Under the pieces are notes generated by a model. It was not told where the DNA came from and searched no databases. It saw nothing but the letters and a program-made list of their open reading frames with translations. Made by a program: the position numbers and the translations under genes. Source: Plotosus lineatus (lineage: Eukaryota; Chordata; Actinopteri; Siluriformes; Plotosidae). From it: a stretch of DNA of 64,000 nucleotides. Every line of letters starts with the position of its first letter. The stretch's first letter is position 1. Positions 1-13,654 of the stretch are shown piece after piece. The stretch lies in the NCBI GenBank assembly GCA_024760905.1, contig CM045731.1, positions 50,266,501 to 50,330,500 on the forward strand, given 5' to 3'.

Positions 1-63
1 CCAACTGTATCTTGGTCTACATCAGGGGTGCCCACACTTTTACGGCATGCAAGTTACTGACAA
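1..63. mobile_element. hAT-type terminal sequence
   Basis: CAGGGGTGCCCACACTTTT near base 22 matches, in inverse, the terminus at about 7990 (GTGGGCACCACTG). Such ends are typical of Charlie-like hAT elements. The partner end of this copy was not found. Confidence 0.4.
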
Positions 64-1465
64 AATGACCAACATAAAATCATCTACCAACTACTGTATG
101 AAGTTGCAAAACATTTATTTATTCATAAATATATTGAATTCTTGATATGAACCATTTGTTAGTGTACCTCGCATAACTGCGTGAACCCATATTCCTCAAT
201 ACGACTCTGCACATTTTTTGTCATTACCTTGCTCTGATGACTTGTATAGAATGGAATGTATCGTTATTAATGATTGAGTGACTCACCCGGAATGAGGCTG
301 TGGTGGCTGCCTTTGCTTTTGAAGTTAGCGAGACAAACACACCTTGAAAATGACAGTTAAAAAAAAAAAAAAGTCCATCTTCCATTCCATATGGAAGCTC
401 TCATTTTTATACTCTTAACACAAAACACAGAATGCGCCATGACGCTAGAGTCAGAAAAGGTCAGATTGGTCAGATTGACTGTCAATCAAGTGACAAATTT
501 CAGAGTGAGCAGATGAGATTAGCGTCTAGGTTTTAATACTATGTAATCCACCCACACTACCTTTGTGATTGGCCGGTAGATTGCGATCGACGTATTGGGC
601 ATGGTCTATACGATATACATACTGACAAATATTTGTACTTGGTTTTAGTACGCTGGAAAGAACTGCACCGGTTGCAGTCAAATAATAAAAATTGTACTCA
701 AAAAAATCCATACAGGTCATTGCATCAACATGAATAAAACACGGGTGAGATGTCGGTCAAAACACTTACATGTTATGTTGATTTATAAATTGGTTCAACA
801 CCTCACTGGGGGGGAAAAAAAAACCCCTGAAGCCAAGACAGAGTCTCAGGAGTATTTATTACTTCTGGAGATGCTCAGTGGACACTTCCAAATTCCTTGA
901 TTTACGCCACAGGTGATGTAATTGGTCAGTCAACGTTACGTGACATTAATTTAATGTGACTTTAGATTCCCAACTTTGTAAATTCAGAAGAATTTCAGTT
1001 TTAATGGTTTTAAGAAGTTAATAAATATTCCACAGAATTGTCCAAAGACCAAATATTACTTCATTATCACTATAAAACAGATATTGCTTTACATTACTTT
1101 GGTCAACAGCACAGTTGTATTCTTGAGCTGAACACTTCAGAAGCACATGTGATGCATACTTTAAGCCAAATAATGAAAGAAAAAAAAACACTTGTTTGTA
1201 TTAAACACAGAACATGTAATCATTATTGATATATTTATTTAAACTGAAATAGTAAGTTTGTAACAATCTTTAAGCATAGGTCCATCTTGAGAACTTCAAG
1301 CTGCTATCGGCTTCCCAATAACACACAAGTTACTTTTTAAAACTGCTAGAGTGGAAGTTAAATCAAAAACCTGAATCACAAATATTCCACAACATTAATT
1401 CTACCTGGAAATAGATATAGTAACTATTCATTTGAAAAAAATTGATCATACTAAGGTTAAAGGGA
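64..1465. other. No recognised gene or element
   Basis: AT-rich DNA with short poly(A) runs (360-372, 811-822). I see no CCP-like exon, no transposase or reverse-transcriptase motif, and no clear inverted ends. Confidence 0.4.
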
Positions 1466-1735
1466 GGCTGAAGCCTATCTTGGCCAACTCTGGGCCATGG
1501 AACCTACCCCGGCAGAACAGTTTTCCAACCAATTACAGGGCTAATGCACAGCAAATTAGCTCAAATTTATATGTCAAGAGGCTGTGGGTAAAAAACTGGA
1601 GTACTCAAAGGCAACCCATGCAAACCATGGGGAATAGTGCAAACTCCACACAGAAACACCCTTGGCAAGGCTGGAACTCAGACCCAGAACCATCTTGCTG
1701 TAAGCCAGACATGCTAAACATTACACCACCATGAC
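1466..1735 (-). repeat. Degraded tRNA-derived SINE
   Basis: Read on the minus strand, the right end has a tRNA-like head (GGTGGTGTAATGTTTAGCA and a worn B box). The body contains 'caaactccacacagaaaca', typical of a very common teleost repeat. Other copies here lie at about 5700, 7645, 56110, 56391, 58025 and 59690. Confidence 0.5.
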
Positions 1736-2212
1736 ATCCATATAGTAACAATTAACAAATCAATCTATCTAAAAAAATATTAAAAATTAAAAAAATATAT
1801 ATATAGTATAGTGGTATAGTACATAATATATATATAGTGGTAACTTGACTTACGAGTGTCTTTTATAACAAATTTTCCATGATACAATCCTCGATCCCAG
1901 AAAAAAAATCTGCCCCATCCAGTGAGCAAAATTTTGATTTACGAGCTCTGCTGGGGAAATTACTTTTCCGGGCTGATTAGTCTTGTGTGAGCTCACCACA
2001 AGACTTTCCTCGCTAGCATTCATAACGTGCACATGCACAAAATTCTCCTCCTCTGTCACGCACCACCTCATGCCTGCCCACATGGCATCTTTGCCACAGT
2101 CGATGATCGGAAGGGTTACCTGACTTATTGTTTATTCTAGTTTTATTATTAATTATTATTAATGTTAATGTACATGTATTATTATGAAATATTTCTTGTT
2201 TTTACATGAGAG

Positions 2213-2447
2213 ATTTCCTTTCGGCTTTTCTCCTTTTTTCTGGGGTCGCCACAGCGAATGATTCGCACTTCTGATTTGGCATAGGTTTTTATGTCGGATG
2301 CCCTGTCTGACACAACCCTTTTAGCAAGGGGCAGAAACACACTGGTGGACTGGACAGTGACAACCTTGTGGGGACTCGAACCCCCAACCTTAGGATCAGC
2401 AATCCAGTGCCCTATACCACTAGACCACCACTGCCCCCCCTTTTATT
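2213..2447 (-). repeat. tRNA-derived SINE with RTE-like LINE tail
   Basis: On the minus strand a tRNA-like head carries an A box (TGGTCTAGTGG, 2418-2428) and a B box (GGTTCGAGTCC, 2372-2382). The body matches the 5' leader of the RTE-like LINE of this window ('gggcatccg', 'atgccaaat', 'tgcgaatca'). The 3' end matches the LINE 3' end ('gctgtggcgacccc', 'agccgaaagg'). It would use the LINE machinery to move. Confidence 0.65.
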
Positions 2448-2479
2448 GTGGTTACATGTTTATCTTAAATATATTAGGT

Positions 2480-3047
2480 CAGTGCTTCTTAATTATTTTC
2501 TGTGATGCCCCCTCTAGGAGGAAATCAAAACATTTCACGCCCCCCCCCCCCCACCGCCCTGCAAGCGACTATAAATATATTATTTGTCTATAAAATTGTT
2601 ATTAGTACACCTTGGCATAATATTGCATCTTTATTAACATTAACAACAAAAAAGAAAGAAATATAGTTCAACTTAAAATGAAGAAAAGCTTCATTAACAT
2701 TGTTTTTTAATCTGGAACAGAAAAGATTTAAGGCGCACCAATGTGCCCGAAATAATTTTTTTTTTTTTTCTTATTTAACTTATTTAAATGCATTCAACTT
2801 ATTTATGTCTTACTATCTCAGTCTCTCTCCACCTTTCTTTTCGGAAATTATCCCGTATTGTTTCTTCATTTAATTTGCTCATGCAAAAAACCGCTACACC
2901 ATAGCGCAACAATGAGAGCGCCACTGCCATCTACTGGAGTGGTGCAATTACACTTAATTTTCTCAGACTATTCCAGAAAAGCATGTTCCCCAGGGTCATT
3001 ACACCCCCCTACCATAGGGGGTGCACCCCACTATATGAGAAGCACTG
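2480..3047. mobile_element. Non-autonomous hAT element
   Basis: The ends CAGTGCTTCT and AGAAGCACTG are inverted repeats. Flanking 8-mers tattaggt and aatcaggt match at 6 of 8, consistent with an old hAT target duplication. No transposase is left. Related copies lie at 10295-10592 and 13187-13450. Confidence 0.6.
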
Positions 3048-3211
3048 AATCAGGTCAAATATATGTGTTTGTGTCAAGTTATATGAGTTTGGGAGGGGGT
3101 TGTAACAGATTAATTGGTTTTCTATTATTTCGGATGTGAATTTTTGTTTTATCTAACATTGACATTTTGAGCTTGCCCTCGGAATGGATTAATTTCGTAA
3201 GTCATAGGACC

Positions 3212-3600
<389 letters not shown>

Positions 3601-3951
3601 TTGGCAAATTCTGTGGTATAAAAAGAATTTAAAAAAGAAAAACAAACAGTTAAAGGAAATTGTTTGCAGCACTCATGTGTTTAACGCATATATAAAAAGC
3701 AGACACATTGGGGATTGTGTGGAAGCATTACAAACTATTCACTCACACACACACACACATACCAAAAACAACACATTGAAAATAAATGGTGCAAAAGTAT
3801 GTGATCAAAAAATTCACTAATAGGTCACCAAAATATGACACTACATTCGTACTAAACATGGAATACTTGTGAGCATGCCAGAAAAAATAGTCACATAACT
3901 ATAGAATTGAAGCTCCTGCTTTTTGATCAATGACAGTAAAAACAATCTGTG

Positions 3952-4075
3952 AGTACAGGTATACCTCGGCTTACGTCGTTAATCGGTTCCAGGAGAGATG
4001 ACTTGAGTCGAAAAACGACTCAAATTAGCTTGTCTCTAGGCTAACCTAGGTTACGCCAAATTTACTTGTGTGTAT
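3952..4075. mobile_element. Tigger-like terminal fragment
   Basis: 'caggtatacctcggcttacg' is a typical pogo/Tigger-type end. The sequence fades after about 120 bases. Confidence 0.4.
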
Positions 4076-4096
4076 GTATATGTATACATACACATA

Positions 4097-4560
4097 CAGT
4101 GATCCCTCGCTACTTCGTGCTTCAATTTCTGCGGCTTCAGTACATCGCGGGTTTTTCAAAAATACAGTAATGGAAAAAATAAGGACATTAAGGAAAAATA
4201 GGGGGGAAAGTTAAGGAAAATGCCACAAAACAAGGCCAATCATGCAAAAAAACAAAAAACCCCAAACAAACAAAAGCAAAACCCAACAAAACTACTTACA
4301 TTTTTATATGAGGTGCGCATCTGTGTGTGCGCACGTCTGTACGTGTATGTATTTATATTTTATTTACATCTTATGCATTATTTATTTTTTTTATTTTATT
4401 ATTTTATATTATTTTTAATTGTTATTATAAGCATTTATAGCATTGAATATGTATTTATTGATATTACATTAACATACGTCAGTTGGGAGGTCGATCCTAC
4501 TTCATGGAAATCGGTGGTCGCACTTCGCTCGAAACGACTTCAGTCAAGGTTAACATGTAC
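4097..4560 (+). mobile_element. Tigger-like MITE, family B
   Basis: It begins CAGTGATCCCTCGCTACTTCG, less its last base, after TA. It shares an internal block ('gcatttatagcattgaatat') with copies at 16360-16566 and 59865-60270. The far end is worn. Confidence 0.5.
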
Positions 4561-4739
4561 AGACACTACCCACTTACGAACATGCGGACATACAAGCAGG
4601 GCTGTCCGAGGTCAAAAGGCAAAGGGAAATGAAATTGAAGAACAAGTAGAAATAGATTAAAATGAATCTATAGAAAGATATATCATAAATATAAGTATGA
4701 AATATGATCAATCATTATCCTGAGGTACACAATATTCGA

Positions 4740-5068
4740 TTAGGCTCTGGCAGAGGGGCGTGGCTGACACACGCAGGCAGATCACAAATGATCCTACTCA
4801 CCAATCTACTGTACTATAAAGACGAGCAGTGCGCTCATCCAGGTGCTAGAAGATTGTCCCTCTTCATGTCCCTGTTTTCCTGTGATCTCTCTGGCTCCTG
4901 GTTTCAGCTCTGCGCTCGACCAGTTCCCGCTCCGTAGTTCCCCGTATCTAGTTTTCCCCCTTGCTCAAGTGACAATGTTTTCCCCCTTGCTCAAGTGCCT
5001 CCCCTGTAACAATAAAGTCTCTCCGTGTTCATCCTACTCTGCATTTTGGATCTGGCTGAAAGTGCCTG
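4740..5068 (+). repeat. Solo LTR-like sequence
   Basis: In order it has a TATAAA (4815-4820), a pyrimidine-rich middle, and an AATAAA (5011-5016) followed by 'gcattttggatc', as in many fish LTRs. A short internal tandem duplication ('ttgctcaagtg') lies at about 4956-5000. The borders were not resolved and no internal retroelement genes are adjacent. Confidence 0.35.
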
Positions 5069-5219
5069 ATGTCACAGTTAGCTTGACAATTTATGGTGCA
5101 TTAAGGTTTGCACCTTGTACCAATAAATGATAAATTCACTAAAATGAAATATGATTGCACTGTATACAGTCTCTGTCTCTCACTGTATAAACTCGTATAG
5201 GTTACTTAGACAAGCTTTA

Positions 5220-5337
5220 AACATATGTTCCCTCCTAAAGAACGCCCTGTAACGACTTACAAAGAAATTCATCTAATGAATGGCCGTCCGGAACGTATCT
5301 CGTTCGTAAGTTGGGGAGCATCTGTATATCTTATTCT
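5220..5337. mobile_element. Tigger-like fragment, family C
   Basis: It ends 'gtaagttggggagcatctg', the same end seen at about 16318 and, inverted, at about 60700. No coding sequence remains. Confidence 0.4.
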
Positions 5338-5699
5338 AACATGTAGGGAAGAACGCCGGATGTTCTACTGCTTGGTTCAGGAATTCCATAATTGCTTTTA
5401 CTTTCAGACCTGATTCAGTATGTCCATGGGTTAGTTTAGGGAGCTGTTGGAGATGCTTCGATCTCACGGAGATGCCGGCACCCATCTCAGCCGACTATGG
5501 GCGAGAACAGAGTACAAACTGGACAGCTCGACAGGCCATCGCAGAGCAGAGAACGAGTTTTAGTTAATCATATTGACTGAGGTTTGCCCACAGCTTTAAA
5601 AATTACACAGAATTTTTGTTATGACTCATAAAATTTTATAAACGTCCATCCAAAAAATTGATGGAAGTTTAATTAATTTATGTACTCATCACTCTTTTT

Positions 5700-6005
5700 C
5701 CAAACCACTTAATCCTACTCTATCTGGAGACTGTCTCAGCTGATCAGGGCGAAGGTGGGGTACACACTCTGAACAGCTTGCCATTCATGATCACCTCTAC
5801 ATTTGCTATTCCAAATTGCCCGTACATGTAGAAGTGAGCATGACCTCTGTACGTAGGGGAAATTGATAACAGCAAATTAACATAATGTGAAATGTCTTTG
5901 GTAGGTGGAAACCAACAGAAGATGAAAACTCCACACAGAAACAACCTCACCGACTCTAAGAATCGAACACAGGACCTTCTTGCTATGAAGCGGACATGCT
6001 GTCCA
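5700..6005 (-). repeat. tRNA-derived SINE copy
   Basis: The minus-strand head at 5975-6010 carries a B-box-like GTTCGATTC. The body includes 'aaaactccacacagaaac'. A weaker partial copy lies at about 5430-5560. Confidence 0.5.
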
Positions 6006-6010
6006 CTGTG

Positions 6011-6766
6011 ACAACCTAAATTTATTATTAAATGTACGCAAAATGTCAGGTTGGTTCATTAAGACCAACTTTGTGATGATTGATGCTAATAGACAAAAAT
6101 CAAGCTTAACCGTTTTTTTTTTTCTTTTTTCCCCTTTAACCATTTTTTGATTCTGTACCAATACTTAACACACCAAATTTACATCAAATCTTTGCAAGCT
6201 TCTTCATCATTCAGAAATATTATTCTATCCTACATATGTATAAATATTTTGGTGTTAGCATACATGAATTAATTGTTTCCTTGAGTGTTACACAAGGCCT
6301 ATAGTGCAGATATATTTTCAAAGCAGAAACGCTTGCATTCTTCCCAGTTGTATTCCACTGAAAAATAAAAGGGAAAGTTGATTTTTTTTCGTCCCCTGTC
6401 CCCTCCCACCATTTACACCTTTTGGCTGATAAGCTAGTCTTTGACATCAAGCAAACTCCAATTTCTCTCAAAAACGTAGTATATAATATACAACATACAT
6501 TCAAATTTTCTATTGTATCCTACAGCATTCTAGAAAAATTCTAACATACAAAAAGAAAACATCTTTAAGAATTCCCTCATAACTGTGATAGTTGTAGAAA
6601 CAAGGTTTGCATAAATAGAGAACAGGGCAGACTTTGCTATAAAAAGAAAAGGTTCATTTTCATCATCAATACATTTTAAGGCATTTCAATACTGCAAAGC
6701 AAGCCAACTTTGCTAATTCTTAATCTCCAACTGTTTGATTACTGTAGAGACTCTTTACAACATGCA
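6011..6766 (-). other. Probable 3' untranslated region
   Basis: This AT-rich stretch follows the stop codon on the minus strand and contains no repeat I recognise. A minus-strand AATAAA (TTTATT on the plus strand, 6021-6026) could be the polyadenylation signal. It sits beside the start of a SINE. The end point is a guess. Confidence 0.35.
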
Positions 6767-6863
6767 TCAATACATGGGTTTTAATTCTGATTCCTCAGTT
6801 GTAGGAACGTTGGGGGTCATGTTGATCAGAGAACAGTTTTTGTGACGGGAAGAGTCTTTAGCT
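6767..6863 (-). CDS. Cytoplasmic tail exon with stop codon
   Basis: This 97-base exon has a TTTGTTTCAG acceptor with a strong pyrimidine run. It continues in phase as [18 protein letters not shown] and ends ESELKPMY followed by TGA at 6767-6769. It gives a short polar tail rich in Ser/Thr. The frame agreement across three small exons is the main support. Confidence 0.75.
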
Positions 6864-7692
6864 CTGAAACAAAAAAAGATAGTTCAATGTGAATTTGCAG
6901 TACAAGTTGCAGGTGGATCAGCACATTTAAAGCAGAAAGTATTGTCGAGGATTTAGAATGACTCGCCTGTTTTGTCTTTACTTTAGACATTGTACATTTC
7001 TACCTTCCTAGTAATTACTGTTTATTTCTAGAATAACAGTTCAGTTTAATGATGAAATTCAGCACTTTAATGTAAATATACTAAACTGTATGATAAGTGT
7101 AAAACATCAGAATTTGTACAGTAATGACATGTAAGCACTTTGATTGGTCAAATAGAACAGTAAACTATATGGCTAATATGGGCCATCAGCCCCATACCTC
7201 ACTTGAATATAGGCCAGTCAACAAAGTTTTTCTTTTTCATTGTATACTACTTTTATACTATTTATGTATCTATTTATTTACTTATATAATATATGTGTAT
7301 GTATGTATGTATGTATGTATGTATAGGTATTATTGTATATGTATCTATTTTGCACCCCCGACTTTACTTCAAGAGCCTGTAACAGTGAATTTCTCCATTG
7401 TGAGATTAATAAAGCTGTATATTATCTTATAACAAAAATATATGCAAATAGTAAGCATGCATCATGAATATTAATCAAGCTTCAAAATTGTACTACTTAC
7501 TCTTTCAGGTTTCTGTTCTTCTTATACAAACAGAAACCAACAATAACTAAAACAAACAAACAAACAAACAAAGATTTTAAGAGAAATGATGAAAATAGCT
7601 TAAAATAACAATCACCACGACAAGAACTCATTCAACTGTTTAATCCTATGTCATGGGGCTAGAGTCCATTTCAGTTGAACATTACAGAGAAG

Positions 7693-7744
<52 letters not shown>

Positions 7745-10706
7745 GGGGCAATCTGGAACAGCCAATTACTTTAAAGAGGAAACCCACAATAGTGGCAAGT
7801 CGCAAAAGCCCAAGACCCAAAATCAGGACCTGCTTGCTGCATTTTTATGTTTGTCTTAATTTTAAAGATTCTGAATTTATTAGCAGAACTAGATGAAACC
7901 TTTGTCAGCCTCTGACACATAATTTAGCAAATATTTATATGCAGAAATCATCCCCCTTTTCATTTTGTAACTCGCATGCTATAAAAGTGTGGGCACCACT
8001 GAACTAGACAGTAGAAGACCAGGATGTAAACTTTATTATCCACATTCATTTGTATTTTCCTCCAATGCAGCTTTTACATAACATGCACACAGTACTGTGA
8101 CATTACAATATAATACTTACGTAGAATTACCAATATAACAGTTACGATCAAAATCCATATCACAGGAGATTGAGGCTTGGGCTCCTCTGTATAAATAAAG
8201 AAAATATTAAATTAAATTTCACTTTTCATTTTCAACAGTTGGCAATTATGTGGTTGCAAACATACAAAAGTCTATGATTCAATACATGTAAAGAATTTTG
8301 AGTCTAAACTCAAATATCATTTTTATGTAGATATCTATACCATTTTACCTGGTCTGGCAAAAATGAGTCCGAAGTTGCAAGTACCACTCCAAAGATACAG
8401 AACAGATCTCTGGGGGTTTTCCCCTGATTTGATAGAACTTATAGTTTTCTTCAGTTTTATAGTCAAGAAACTTGCATGAAGCAACAAAGCAGGCCATTAG
8501 CAGAGGATACTACCGCTAAACTGGGTAGAAAAGACCAGGAAAGATCCACAAGCTCAGCAGAATTAGATGTTTAGCGATCAAGGTTGCTTTTTAGCTTCAG
8601 AATGAGGTTGTGTTTCTACACATGTACAGATGCATGGGGGCTTTAGAATCGGCCACTATACCTAGTTTAGGTGGTCCTGTTCCTAATCATATTTTGATCA
8701 GATCCATTTTTCATTTTATGAAGATAAATTTAATACTTTGACTTTTTGTAAGTGTCTGTCTTAAGTTATGAATGTGAATACTGTAGCCTCACTTTCGATC
8801 CCTGTAATGTCAATGGACCTGCCAGGTTGTATCAATAAAAAGAAGAATACTCCTTGGTTGCAAAGGAAATTTGAAGAATACTTTCAGATATTTATATGCA
8901 TTTTTCTCATCTTGCTTCAGAAATATTGCCATCACTCAATCAGTTTTTAACATACTTCAACAAACCTGCTATCATTGTAAAGCTTACCCTGTCACTAACC
9001 CTTTATCAATTTTTGGTCATTCAGACTCATTTTTTGCCAGATCGGGTCACATTTCAATCGGCACTACAACAGAATTTAAAATCAATGTGCACATTAGAAT
9101 ATACTATATTAAAACTAAAATATATAAGACTCAAATCTAACAGGTTGCCAGGCATGATATCTTTATTTCCCCCCTTTTTCAGATGAGCAAGTGACACCAG
9201 AATTTACAGCTTGTTCTTTGTACTTTGTAACGATGCACCCCCAAAGTAGGTGTGAAATGAAGCAGCCAAGATGTGACGGAGGTGAAGACATTCAGTTGCA
9301 ATTGAAAGATCTTAACAAAAGTATTGCATTTATGGCATAGAGGTAATAGCTCTGGTGTACTGACCAGAATGTTGGGGGATTAATTGCCGGTAGCACCAAG
9401 CTGCCAGTGTTGAACTCCACAGTCACGCCTTTAACCCATAACTGCTCAGTGGCATAAATGATACTAAAATTTAAGTTACGCTGGATAATGGTTCCCATAA
9501 ACAGCATCTAAATGCAAATTTTTGGGGAATACATTTAAATAATTTTGTCTCCTTAATTTGTCCGCGTATATTGAAGAAGCAGACTATAACTCATCATGAA
9601 ACATCAGCCTCTGAAAATTGGTGGCTGTGTGTGACAAGACTCATTGAATAACATTTTCCCGAGCGTCCACGTCAGAAAATATGAACTGCAGAAATCCAAA
9701 AGTATCAAAACTACACTGCCGAAAGAAGTGATTGCCAAGTTTGATGACTAAACATCTACCGGTTTTCGAGTTCTAGCCCAGAGTTGAAATGAAATGAGTA
9801 CAGTCAAAATGGATCGATGGACATACTGAGGACTACATCCACCCCATGTTACATGACGGGGGAAAAAATTGTTGCAAATATTCTTCACATTCTGGGCTGA
9901 AAATTCACACTTTTTAATTGGTCAAGCTGGTTTCCATTGAAATAAAGAATTAAAACCACAGAGATCCACAAGTATCAAAACTACACTAGCTTATTGAAAT
10001 AACTGCTACATTTAAAAAAGAAATTTAAAAAATATATATTTCCACATTTCTGGCTGGAAATGAGCACAATGCAGATTTTTCCATTGGTAAATTGGTTGCT
10101 ATGAAACAAATATTCAGGCACTGCCTAAAAGTGGACCCCTGAAGATGTCTGTTTTCAGTTTATTTAATAAAAGCAAACAAACAAAGAAAACCCCACCTCA
10201 TAAACAGCTTATTGTATTTTGTTCAATAACATTTTTTCTCAAGAGGAAGAACCTCTGACTGAGCAACAACATTTTCTGGGAAGTGCACTTAGCCCAGTGC
10301 TTCTCAAATAGTGGAGCGCGCGCGCCCATTTGGGGAGGGCGTAGTGTGATGCCATAAGGTTGCGTATGACCCTGGGAAACATGCTTTATAGCCATACTAG
10401 AATTAAGTGTAATTGTGTATCCACTCCAGTAGTTGGTAGTGGCGCTCTCATTGTTGCGCTATGGTGTAGGGAAAAAGCACCGAGCACACAATATGAAGTG
10501 CAGTAAACACTATAGTCGTGCGCGGGGCGCTGTGAAATGTTTTTTCCCCCCTTCTTAGAGGGGGCATCACAGAAAATAATTGAGAAGCACTGACTTGGCC
10601 CCAACAGCGTTTGTGGCACATGCTTGCACGTTGGGCTGCCTACGTGGGTCCGTGAGTATGGAAGCGACAACAGTGGCTTCACGGAGTGCCACTAAAACAA
10701 CCGAAA

Positions 10707-10744
<38 letters not shown>

Positions 10745-13586
10745 CCACACACACACACACACACACACAAATAAATGAATAATACACTGCCTAATTGAAA
10801 TAACTGTCAGGTGTTATGAAGACACCTTAATTGGTTTCCTGAGGTCTCATCGAGAATTGAAAAATTCCTAAAAGGTTACTGCACTATTTTAAAGTTAATT
10901 TATATCACAGTTGAATGTCTTCAAATCTATCCCGACTGTTTTATTTTAATTGGGGGGCACAGGCAAAAATCACAAAAATTGTGACAATGTTCAAATAGGT
11001 ATGGACCAAATTGTACGTTCCCATAATATAACAAGATATGCCGGCAAAATATTGTTCAAATGGTAATAAATGTTTAAAAGAAAAAAAAAAGAAAAGCACA
11101 GGAGGAAGCAACTATGTTCTTGCACATTTACCCTGGGTTTACACTGAGACATAATGTCCACGATCTCCATTATTTAAAAAAAGTGTAGAGCTGCACAATT
11201 GTTATACATCGTAATAATCATAGAAAAACTTGGACACTCAATAATTTTGCCAAGACCATAACAAATCTACCAAGTTTCCTCAAGATCACCACAATTCAAT
11301 CCCAGGACACCCTTCACACACGCTCATGCAAGTCTCAAAAATTCAGGCGACCGATCGTTCGGTCGGCACTTTATTAAAACACCCGAACGACAATACGGTC
11401 GGGTAGGAAGTTAATATCAGAGTTCACAGCAAACAAACTTCGATAACTTGGGACACTCATTTTCTAGTAAAATACAAATAAAAAAAAAAAGGTGTGGACG
11501 TTCGCAGTCGGCACAAATTGTAGACTTCTCCAAGAAAGAAAAACTATAACCAAACTTAATTAGTTTGCACATATAAAGCATACGGTCCTAACAAGTTCGT
11601 AAAGTGGGAATGCCGCAAATGGCCAGATTACCGTAAATCGTCTCCGACTCTACTATCCTAGTAAGTTTGCCTAGTAACTGATGATGATGGTGATGTCACT
11701 ATGGAGGACTCTTGAATGTACATACAAGCAGAACAGATAGTCATTATAGTTTAGTTACTTTTAATCTCTCTCCATAGTAGTATTTTTATAATACTCCATC
11801 CATTATGACAGTGTCCAAAAATACCTAAATTTTAAATTGGTTACACAGTCATCACAGATTGGTGCTATAGTTGTTAAAATGTTTTTGTGTTTTTATTGTA
11901 TGAGATTAAGGTGCTATTTCTATTTTTGTTGTACTTGAGTTTTTTCTCAGATCTATTTGATCTGCATTGTTTGCAATAGCAAGTTGAATTAGACATTACG
12001 ATATTATATTTTGTATTATCAGTATTATATTTTATATCTAGTGAGTAGTCGATATGCAGAATGCTATCAAGAATAGACTGACTTGGATTGTATTAATATT
12101 TGCGTTTTTTACTTTCAATATTATTAAATTTAAAGTTCTTTAAATAAGTAAAATTCAGTAAAATTGTTTTATTTTATGTATGACATTGAATTTGTAATTT
12201 TTAGCTTCATTAAAGATTTTTCATAGTTGCTAACTAATCACTATTTTGTTCCTCATTTCCAGTTACATGTAATAGTGGTCTTTCTCTGTGAAAAATCCAA
12301 ATGTTCAATTCTTTTAGAACTTGAAATTTCAGGAAACCATTTTGCATAACCGATGGGTTACGCAAATTATTATAGGTGAACGAACTATAGGTTACCAGAA
12401 CCATTTACCCGTGAACAAAAAATAGGTTGCGCAAACTTTCGAAAAATTCGAGGCCTGCTCATGATTCTCAAGTTGCGAAGATCATGCCCCGGTGTAAACC
12501 CAGGGTTAAATTAAAAAAAGCAAACAGTAAGCAACAGACATCAACTTTGTTAGAACACTTAACATATTCATGAGATACACTGCAGTGTAAGAGGAAGTAG
12601 TAAATAACATGCGATGCACTGCTCATCTTTTTCTGATTTTAAAATAAACTATAACCGTACTGGAGCCAAGCTAAAAACTAACCATATAACATATGTTGTG
12701 CTTTGTGACAGAGAATTGGGTGGACTCAATCATAAGAGTTGCAGTAAGAAGCAAACAAGTATCAACATTTCAACATACACAGAAACTAGGGTTTAAATGA
12801 ATCAACCAATCAGTTAGCAGCGTGAATGCAGTTGTACACAATGAGCAAATACAGTAATGATGCACAGCGTTATTGTGCATACATATACCCCATAAAGATT
12901 AGTTCACAAACAATAAATGACATCAACACTAATAATTAAATCATAAGCTATATAACCCACCATTCAGCCATAACTTTAAAACCCACCAATAGGTAAACAA
13001 AATAAAATGTATTACAGTGTACCTTGACTTACAATTGTCTTTTATATTGAATTTTCCATGACACGAGCTTCAATCCCAACAAAAATCTGCCCCATCCAAC
13101 GAGCCAATGTTTGATTTACGAGCTCTTCTGGGGAAATGGCTCTTCCGTGTGTATTCCTCCACAATTCGAGAACACTTTGTGCTGTGCTTCTCAATTATTT
13201 TCTGTGATGCCCCCGAAAGGAAGCGGAAAAAAACATTTCATGTCCCACATCCCCCCAAGGCCACGTGCTCGACTATAAATGGTGTTTACTGCACTTCATA
13301 TCATTTGCTTTTTCCTGACACCATAGGGAACATAATGAGTGCACCATGACCACCTACTGTACAGGATACGCAGATACACTTCATTCTAGTACAGTATGGC
13401 AAAAAAAGCATGCTTTCTAAGGTCATACGTACCCCCCCCCCCCCCCCCGCATCACAGCTAATGTGTTGAATGTGTGTGAGTGTGTGCATGTGTGCCCCCC
13501 CCCCCAATGTGGTGGCAGGCATTGGTATTGCTCAAATATTGATGCAATGGATTAAAAAAAAAAAAAGATATGCGCGCATGTGCGTG

Positions 13587-13654
<68 letters not shown>

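Larger units (their letters stand above)
1838..3205. mobile_element. Tigger-like MITE, family A, split by two insertions
   Basis: The left half (1838-2200, 'cttgacttacgag' start) and the right half (3052-3205, ending near 'gattaatttcgtaagtca') belong to one element. A SINE (about 2213-2447) and a hAT MITE (2480-3047) interrupt it. A second copy at 20905-21520 has the same two halves, split by a different insertion. Confidence 0.55.

Noticed and set aside
2365..2433. A functional tRNA gene on the minus strand
   Set aside because: A and B boxes are present, but the body continues into LINE-like sequence, so it is a SINE head.
8345..8496. Minus-strand frame of 50 codons starting [14 protein letters not shown]
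   Set aside because: No known domain, and it ends in a stop next to a weak donor. It is in the right place for a stalk exon, but the phase does not fit the membrane exon.
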